DNA of 64,000 nucleotides from Pholis gunnellus (lineage: Eukaryota; Chordata; Actinopteri; Perciformes; Pholidae), in contig OU342804.1 of assembly GCA_910591455.2 (NCBI GenBank), positions 19,246,484 through 19,310,483 of the forward strand, given 5' to 3'. Made by a program: the position numbers and the translations under genes. Positions within the stretch are counted from its first letter, which is position 1. Each line of letters starts with the position of its first letter. Below the pieces are notes generated by a model. The model was not told the origin of the DNA and did not search any database. It saw nothing but the letters and a program-made list of their open reading frames with translations. Below are positions 56,951-64,000 of the stretch, in pieces.

Positions 56951-58938
56951 CAGTTTTAATTATGATTCTTATTTTTGTAGGGAATGAGCTCGTAGGGGCA
57001 CTTGCCATGCATGAAAACTCACCAAATTTGCACACCTCTCAGATCTGGTGGAGAAACTCTGCTGCGCAAGGTTGCATACTTGTGTGTAAAAAAATGGCTC
57101 TCTAGCGCCCCCTACAAGGCGGTCCGGCCACGCCCCTCGGCCAGTTTGTCCGATTGACTTGAAAATCAACACACATGTCCTAATCCACTAGATCTAAAAA
57201 AAAGCCTCTCAGACCCCGAAACCGCGCCTAGGAAAATTTTCCGCCATCTTGAATTTAGTGTAAAACACATCTTTGCGAACTCCTCCCACACGCTGGCTCC
57301 GATTGCTACCAAATTTTCTGTGGATCATTATTGGATGTAGATCACTCAGATTTATCAAAAGCTTTTTGATATCTATTTGCGTTGAAAAGATATGGACCAA
57401 TGAACTTCTTAGGGGCGTGGCTTAATATCAATTCACATAACTTCTCAACCCATTGTCGAAAATTCACGAAACTTTCAGCATATGTGCACATCGCATACCG
57501 TAACATACCCTGAGATTTTTGTTGCATTCAACCAATAGGGGGCGCTACAATAAACCCGCAAAGTTGTGTTTTTTGGCACATTTTCCATTTTGCAGCCTTC
57601 GTACTTCAACGAACTCCTCCTAGAGAATTTATGCGATCGACTTCAAACTTGGTCAGGATGCTCTTAAGACCTTTGTGATTAAAAATTATTAAAAGCTAGA
57701 GTTTTCGTCGAAGAACCTTGACGTGGCGTGGCGGCCATTTTGCATCATTTTTCTGAAAAATCAAGTTGTTATAACTCCAAGGTACATAATCCAATCCACA
57801 CAAAACTTCTTGTGCATGATGCCACTTCAAGCCTGAACATACTTAAATTGAAAAAAATGAAATAACTCATAGCGCCACCTACTGGCTGAAGGAAATGTCA
57901 TATTTTATACGTTTCTTTATTCCTCCTAGCCAGGTGACCCGATTAGTCTCAAAATCAGTAAGGATAGTCTTAGGACATTGATGAAGAGCCATCATAAGTA
58001 TTGTGTGTTTTCGTTGAACGCTGTTGCCGTGGCGACGCATCGTTCGCCATGCAAAATTGAAGTTGTTATAACTCAAAGGTACATTATCCAATTTGCACAA
58101 AACTTCTTGTGCATGATGCCACTTCAAGCCTGAACATACTTGATTTGAAAAAATTCAAAAAATTCATAGCGCCACCTACTGGCTAAAGGAAATTTGTTTC
58201 AGTAGGTTAGGATGCTCAGAAAATCATGGTACTTTGCACAAGTGTCAAAGGCATCGGAAGAAATATGTGGAATGATTTTTGGCCTTGTCCGTTTTAAATT
58301 GCCTCTGTAGCGCCCCCTACAATATTTCAAAAGAGCAGCCCCGGCGCTACGTTTGAGCTACATGTACGAAACTTGGTGGGCACATGTATCCTCTTGAGAC
58401 TTAAAAATAAGTCTCTTGGCACCATGCTCTAAAACCTACCGAAGTCGGCCATTTTGATTTTGGTGTCATTTTTCCATAGCATAGTAGGTTAGGATGCTCA
58501 AAAATTCATGGCACTTTGCACATGTGTCAAAGGCATCGGAAGAAATATGTGGTATGATTTTTGGCCTTGTCCGTTTTAAATTGCCTCTGTAGCGCCCCCT
58601 ACAATATTTCAAAAGAGCAGCCCCGGCGCTACGTTTGAGCTACACGTACGAAACTCGGTAGGCGCGCGTATCCTGCGGAGACTTAAAAATAAGTCTCTTG
58701 GCACCGTGCTCTAAAACCTACCAGAAGTCGGCCATTTTGATTTCGGTGTCATTTCTTCCTCAGCATAGTACTATTTGCAAAGCATCGTTTCCGGCATCGG
58801 GCGGTCCCACGCGGGATCGACGACGTCTCGCTCGCGGACGCGCAGTCCAGCGGTCGCGGACGTTCTCCGACGCGCAGGCCGGAGTCCGCCGCAAGCCCCG
58901 ACGCGCAAGGGAGGCGAGGGCCCGTTCATCACTGCTCG
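56951..58938. repeat. Array unit 8 (head A, body A, CpG segment p)
   Basis: Nearly the same as unit 1, about 14.4 kb away. A one-base insertion (CATTTCTTCCTC at about 58752) disrupts the open frame kept in other copies, consistent with no coding constraint. Confidence 0.9.
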
Positions 58939-58949
58939 CAGTTTTAATT

Positions 58950-58990
58950 AGGGCCCGAGCCGCCGACAACGTCGGGCCGGCGAAGGCCCT
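58950..58990. repeat. Single 41-bp cassette (G subtype) between units 8 and 9
   Basis: G-subtype copy followed by TATTGAAATTGTAGGCG, the same downstream junction as before unit 3. Confidence 0.95.
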
Positions 58991-60995
58991 ATTGAAATTG
59001 TAGGCGTTATTATTATTCTTCTTTTTATTTTTGCACTTTGGGAGTATTTTGGGGGTACTTGCGCTGCATGAAAACTCACCAAATTTGGCAGACTTGTCAG
59101 GTCTGGCGAAAATAGAGGTGTGATATAGGTGACATAAATGTGTGTAAAAAAATGGCTCTCTAGCGCCCCCTACAAAGCGGACCGGCGACGCCCCTCGGCC
59201 AGTTTGTCCGATTGACTTGAAATTCAACACACATGTCCTAATCCACTAGATCTAAAAAAAAGCCTCTCAGACCCCGAAAATGCGCATACTTAAATTTTCC
59301 GCCATTTTGAATTTAGTGAAAAACACATCTTTGCCAACTCCTCCCACACGCTGGCTCCGATTGCTACCAAAATTGCTGTGGATCATAATTGGATGTAGAT
59401 CACTCAGATTTATGAAAAGCTTTTTGATATCTCTTTGCGTTAAGAAGATATGGACCAATGAACTTCCTAAGGGCGTGGCTTAATATCAATACACATAACT
59501 TCTCAACCCATTGTCGAAAATTCACGAAACTTTCAGCATATGTGCCCATCGCATACCGCAACATACCCTAAGATTTTTGTTGCATTCAACCAATAGGGGG
59601 CGCTACAGTAAACCCGCAAAGTTGTGTTTTTTGGCACTTTTCGCATTTTGCAGCCTTCGTATTTTAACGAACTCCTCCTAGAGCATTTATGCGATCGACT
59701 TCATATTTGTTCAGGGTGCTCTTAAGACCTTTGTGATTAAAAATTATTAAAAGCTAGCGCTTTCATCGAAGAACCTTGACGTGGCGTGGCGGCCATTTTG
59801 CATCATTTTTATGAAAAATCAAGTTGTTATAACTCTAAGGTACATTAACCAATACACAAAAAACTTCTTGTGCATGAAGCCTCTTCAAGCATGAACACAC
59901 ACAAATTAAAAAAATTTCAATAACTCATAGCGCCACCTACTGGCTGAAGGCAATGTTTTTTTTTAGACTTTCATTTATTCCTCCTAGCCACGTGACCCGA
60001 TTAGTCTCAAATTGTGCTAGGATGGCCTTAAGACATTGATGAAGATTTGCCATAAGTATTGTGAGTTTTCGTTGAACGCTGTTGCCGTGGCGACGCATCG
60101 TTCGCCATGCAAAATTGAAGTTGTTATAACTCCAAGGTACATTATCCAATTTGCACAAAACTTCTTGTGCATGATGCCACTTCAAGCCTGAACATACCTG
60201 ATTTGAAAAAATTCAAAAACCTCATAGCGCCACCTACTGGCTGAAGGAAATATGGTTCAATAGGTTAGAATGCTCAGAACTTCATAAAACTTTGCAGATG
60301 TGTCAAAGGCGTCGGAAGAAATATGTGGTATGATTTTTGGCCTTGTCCGTTTTAAATTGCCTCTGTAGCGCCCCCTACAATATTTCAAAAGAGCAGCCCC
60401 GGCGCTACGTTTGAGCTACATGTACGAAAATCGGTGGGCACATGTATCCTGTGGAGACTTAAAAATAAGTCTCCTGGCACCATGCTCTAAAACCTACCGA
60501 AGTCGGCCATTTTGATTTCGGTGTCATTTTTCCATAGCATAGTAGGTTAGGATGCTCAAAAATTCATGGCACTTTGCACATGTGTCAAAGGGATCGGAAG
60601 AAATATGTGGTATGATTTTTGGCCTTGTTTGTTTTAAATTGCCTCTGTAGCGCCCCCTACAATATTTCAAAAGAGCAGCCCCGGCGCTACGTTTGAGCTA
60701 CACGTACGAAACTCGGTAGGCGCGCGTATCCTGCGGAGACTTAAAAATAAGTCTCTTGGCACCGTGCTCTAAAACCTACCAGAAGTCGGCCATTTTGATT
60801 TCGGTGTCATTTTTCCTCAGCATAGTACTATTTGCAAAGCATCGTTTCCGGCATCGGGCGGTCCCACGCGGGATCGACGACGTCTCGCTCGCGGACGCGC
60901 AGTCCAGCGGTCGCGGACGTTCTCCGACGCGCAGGCCGGAGTCCGCCGCAAGCCCCGACGCGCAAGGGAGGCGAGGGCCCGTTCATCACTGCTCG
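58991..60995. repeat. Array unit 9 (head B, body B, CpG segment p)
   Basis: Head and junction match unit 3. The CpG segment has GCAGTCCAGCGG and GCCGCAAGCCCC, as in units 4 and 8. Confidence 0.9.
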
Positions 60996-60996
60996 C

Positions 60997-62988
60997 AGTT
61001 TTAATTTTTATTCTGATTTTTATTTTTGTGGGGATGGAGCTTGTAGGGGCACTTGCCATGCATGAAAACTCACCAAATTTGGAGAGTTGTCAGATCTGGT
61101 GGAGAAACTCTGCTGCGCAAGGTTGCATATTTGTATGTAAAAAAATGGCTCTCTAGCGCCCCCTACAAAGCGGACGGGCGACGCCCCTCGGCCAGTTTGT
61201 CCGATTGACTTGAAAATCAACACACATGTCCTAATCCGCTAGATCTAAAAAAAAGCCTCTCAGACCCCTAAGCTCCGCCTACTTAGATTTTCCGCCATCT
61301 TGAATTTAGTGTAAAACACATCTTTGCGAACTCCTCCCACACGCTGGCTCCTATTGCTCCCAAAATTGCTGTGGATCATTAGTGGATGTAGATCACTCAG
61401 ATTTATTAAAAGCTTTTTGATATCTATTTGTGTTGAAAAGATATGGACCAATGAACTTCTTAGGGGCGTGGCTTAATATCAATTCACATAACTTCTCAAC
61501 CCATTGTCGAAAATTCACGAAACTTTCAGCATATGTGCCCATCGCATACCGCAACATACCTTGAGATTTTTGTTGCATTCAACCAATAGGGGGCGCTACA
61601 GTAAACCCGCAAAGTCGTGTTTTTTGGCACTTTTCGCATTTTGCAGCCTTCGTATTTTAACGAACTCCTCCTAGAGCATTTATGCGATCGACTTCATATT
61701 TGTTCAGGGTGCTCTTAAGACCTTTGTGATTAAAAATTATTAAAAGCTAGAGTTTTCGTCGAAGAACCTTGACGTGGCGTGGCGGCCATTTTGCATCATT
61801 TTTATGAAAAATCAAGTTGTTATAACTCTAAGGTACATTAACCAATACACACAAAACTTCTTGTGCATGAAGCCTCTTCAAGCATGAACACACACAAATT
61901 AAAAAAATTTCGATAACTCATAGCGCCACCTACTGGCTGAAGGCAATGTTTTTTTTTAGACTTTCATTTATTCCTCCTAGCCACGTGACCCGATTAGTCT
62001 CAAATTGTGCTAGGATGGCCTTAAGACATTGATGAAGATTTGCCATAAGTATTGTGAGTTTTCGTTGAACGCTGTTGCCGTGGCGACGCATCGTTCGCCA
62101 TGCAAAATTGAAGTTGTTATAACTCCAAGGTACATTATCCAATTTGCACAAAACTTCTTGTGCATGATGCCACTTGAAGCCTGAACATACCTGATTTGAA
62201 AAAATTAAAAAAACTCATAGCGCCACCTACTGGCTGAAGGAAATATGGTTCAGTAGGTTAGGATGCTCAGAAATTCATGGAACTTTGCACATGTGTCAAA
62301 GGCATCGGAAGAAGTATGTGGTATGAGTTTTGGCCTTGTCTGTTTTAAATTGCCTCTGTAGCGCCCCCTACAATATTTCAAAAGACCAGCCCCGGCGCTA
62401 CGTTTGAGCTACACGTACGAAACTTGGTAGGCGCGCGTATCCTGTGGAGACTTAAAAATAAGTCTCTTGGCACCATGCTCTAAAACCTACCAAAGTCGGC
62501 CATTTTGATTTTGGTGTCATTTTTCTATAGCATAGTAGGTTAGGATGCTCAAAAATTCATGGCACTTTGCACATGTGTCAAAGGCATTGGAAGAAATATG
62601 TGATATAATTTTTAGGCTTGTTCGTTTTAAATTGCCTCTGTAGCGCCCCCTACAATATTTCAAAAGAGCAGCCCCGGCGCTACGTTTGAGCTACACGTAC
62701 GAAACTGGGTAGGCGCACGTATCCTGCGGAGACTTAAAAATAAGTCTCTTGGCACCGTGCTCTAAAACCTACCAGAAGTCGGCCATTTTGATTTCGGTGT
62801 CATTTTTCCTCAGCATAGTACTATTTGCAAAGCATCGTTTCCAGCATCGGGCGGTCCCACGCGGGATCGACGACGTCTCGCTCGCGGACGCGCCGTCCCG
62901 CGGTCGCGGACGTTCTCCGACGCGCAGGCCGGAGTCCGCCGCCGGCCCCGACGCGCAAGGGAGGCGAGGGCCCGTTCATCACTGCTCG
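60997..62988. repeat. Array unit 10, chimeric (head A-like, body B, CpG segment q)
   Basis: A-like head (GGAGCTTGTAGGGGCAC), then a unit-2-like stretch (CTAAGCTCCGCCTACTTAG), then body B. At least two switches are visible. Confidence 0.85.
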
Positions 62989-62999
62989 CAGTTTTAATT

Positions 63000-63108
63000 A
63001 GGGCCCGAGCCGCCGACAACGTCGGGCCGGCGAAGGCCCTATTGAGTTTCTAAGGGGTATTCTTATTAGGGCCCGAGCCGCCGACAACGTCGGGCCGGCG
63101 AAGGCCCT
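63000..63108. repeat. Two cassettes between units 10 and 11
   Basis: Copies lie at 63000-63040 and 63068-63108, both G subtype, spaced 68 bp. Confidence 0.95.
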
Positions 63109-64000
63109 ATTGAGTTTCTAAGGGTTCTTATTTTTCTGATTTTTATTTTTAAGGTTTGGGAGCATTTGGGGGGGACTTGCCATGCATGAAAACTCACCAA
63201 ATTTTGCAGACTTGTCAGGTCTGGTGAAAATTTTCATATTATATAGGTTGCAAATATGCATTTAAAAAAATGGCTCTCTAGCGCCCCCTACAAGTCGCGC
63301 TGGCGACGCCCCTCGGCCAGTTTGTCCGATTGACTTGAAATTCAACACACATGTCCTAATCCACTAGATCTAAAAAAAAGCCTCTCAGACCCCAAAACCG
63401 CGCCTAGTAAAATTTTCCGCCATCTTGAATTTAGTGTAAAACACATCTTTGCGAACTCCTCCCACACGCTGGCTCCGATTGCTACCAAATTTTCTGTGGA
63501 TCATTATTGGATGTAGATCACTCAGATTTATCAAAAGCTTTTTGATATCTCTTTGCGTTGAAAAGATATGGACCAATGAACTTCCTAGGGGCGTGGCTTA
63601 ATATCAATACACATAACTTCTCAACCCATTGTCGAAAATTCACGAAACTTTCAGCATATGTGCCCATCGCATACCGCAACATACCCTGAGATTTTTGTTG
63701 CATTCAACCAATAGGGGGCGCTACAGTAAACCCGCAAAGTTGTGTTTTTTGGCACTTTTCGCATTTTGCAGCCTTCGTATTTTAACGAACTCCTCCTAGA
63801 GCATTTATGCGATCGACTTCATATTTGTTCAGGGTGCTCTTAAGACCTTTGTGATTAAAAATTATTAAAAGCTAGAGTTTTCGTCGAAGAACCTTGACGT
63901 GGCGTGGCGGCCATTTTGCATCATTTTTATGAAAAATCAAGTTGTTATAACTCTAAGGTACATTAACCAATCCACACAAAACTTCTTGTGCATGAAGCCT
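63109..64000. repeat. Array unit 11, cut by the window edge
   Basis: A divergent B-like head (GGTGAAAATTTTCATATTAT) is followed by the CCAATAGGGGGCGCTA segment at 63708-63723. The sequence stops within the first sub-repeat, so the array continues beyond the window. Confidence 0.9.

Larger units (their letters stand above)
42309..64000. repeat. Macrosatellite-like tandem array, ten complete ~2.0-2.26 kb units plus a partial one
   Basis: The anchor GCATGAAAACTCACC recurs at 42561, 44541, 46801, 48857, 50978, 52965, 55021, 57009, 59066, 61060 and 63184, so steps are 1980-2260 bp. Length differences come mainly from the number of 41-bp GC-rich cassettes between units. Each unit runs in order: AT-rich head, a segment with CCAATAGGGGGCGCTA, two ~297-bp sub-repeats each with TAGCGCCACCTACTGG, two ~281-bp sub-repeats each with TAGCGCCCCCTAC, and a ~155-bp CpG-dense end. 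Copies are highly similar over long stretches. Open frames repeat from unit to unit because the DNA does, and most start at TTG, so no protein is proposed. The array runs off the right edge of the window. Confidence 0.95.

Noticed and set aside
43432..62151. Recurring ~82-codon minus-strand frame in each unit body
   Set aside because: It begins at TTG in the copy I checked (43680), covers non-coding sub-repeats and shows no domain. Repetition is explained by the array itself.
44251..62997. Recurring ~82-codon plus-strand frame at the end of every unit (44251, 46230, 48491 and so on)
   Set aside because: In most copies it starts at TTG, not ATG. It spans an AT-rich to CpG-rich junction, is open on both strands at once, and is broken by a one-base insertion in unit 8. 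Persistence reflects near-identical DNA, not coding constraint.
42309..63108. Short spaced GC-rich repeats considered as a CRISPR array
   Set aside because: The genome is vertebrate, the spacers are themselves near-identical (TATTGAGTTTCTAAGG), and no cas genes are present.
42309..64000. Array as a centromeric satellite
   Set aside because: Units of ~2 kb with CpG-dense ends, next to a euchromatic gene, are unlike typical short AT-rich fish centromeric satellites. Cannot be excluded without mapping.

Overview
This window is vertebrate, almost certainly teleost, nuclear DNA. It is AT-rich and intron-rich, carries many (CA)n tracts and several recognisable fish transposon relics, and holds a complete Rh-family ammonia channel gene with vertebrate exon structure. 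Prokaryotic features such as operons, ribosome binding sites and CRISPR arrays are absent. Most open frames here are chance or repeat-derived.

Layout. (1) 1-3.2 kb: a LINE-like 3' tail, a degenerate minisatellite and a dispersed-repeat fragment. (2) 3.3-5.4 kb: a locus for the neural microRNA miR-9. A promoter-like segment with a perfect palindromic CRE leads into a GC-richer probable first exon with a GTGAGT donor. About 1.5 kb further on is an intact miR-9 hairpin (5245-5329) with both mature arms, 53 nt downstream of a strong 3' splice site. (3) 5.4-31 kb: a gene-poor interval with microsatellites, a Tc1-like relic, a complete non-autonomous hAT element with perfect 8-bp target duplications, LINE-type tails and other fish repeats. 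(4) 32.0-36.7 kb, minus strand: an intact 11-exon Rh type C glycoprotein gene (rhcg) encoding 489 residues, with a TATA-like element upstream. The order mir-9 (+) then rhcg (-) matches what I recall of human 15q26 (MIR9-3 and RHCG), so this looks like conserved synteny. (5) 36.8-42.3 kb: unassigned sequence with a possible hAT relic. (6) 42.3 kb to the window end: a large tandem array of roughly 2.0-2.26 kb units, ten complete and one cut off by the window edge.

The array is the most unusual part. Each unit is built from nested older sub-repeats, ends in a CpG-dense segment of about 155 bp, and at six internal junctions plus the left edge is separated by one to four copies of a 41-bp GC-rich, hairpin-prone cassette. 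Each unit carries about six copies of the CTCF-type core AGGGGGCGCTA/AGGTGGCGCTA, including two perfect CCAGTAGGTGGCGCTA matches. By eye this gives about 62 cores in 21.7 kb. Units fall into head, body and CpG-segment subtypes that are shuffled between copies, which indicates unequal exchange or gene conversion. The inferred hypothesis is a macrosatellite with chromatin-boundary potential, comparable in principle to human DXZ4. Nothing in the array looks protein-coding.
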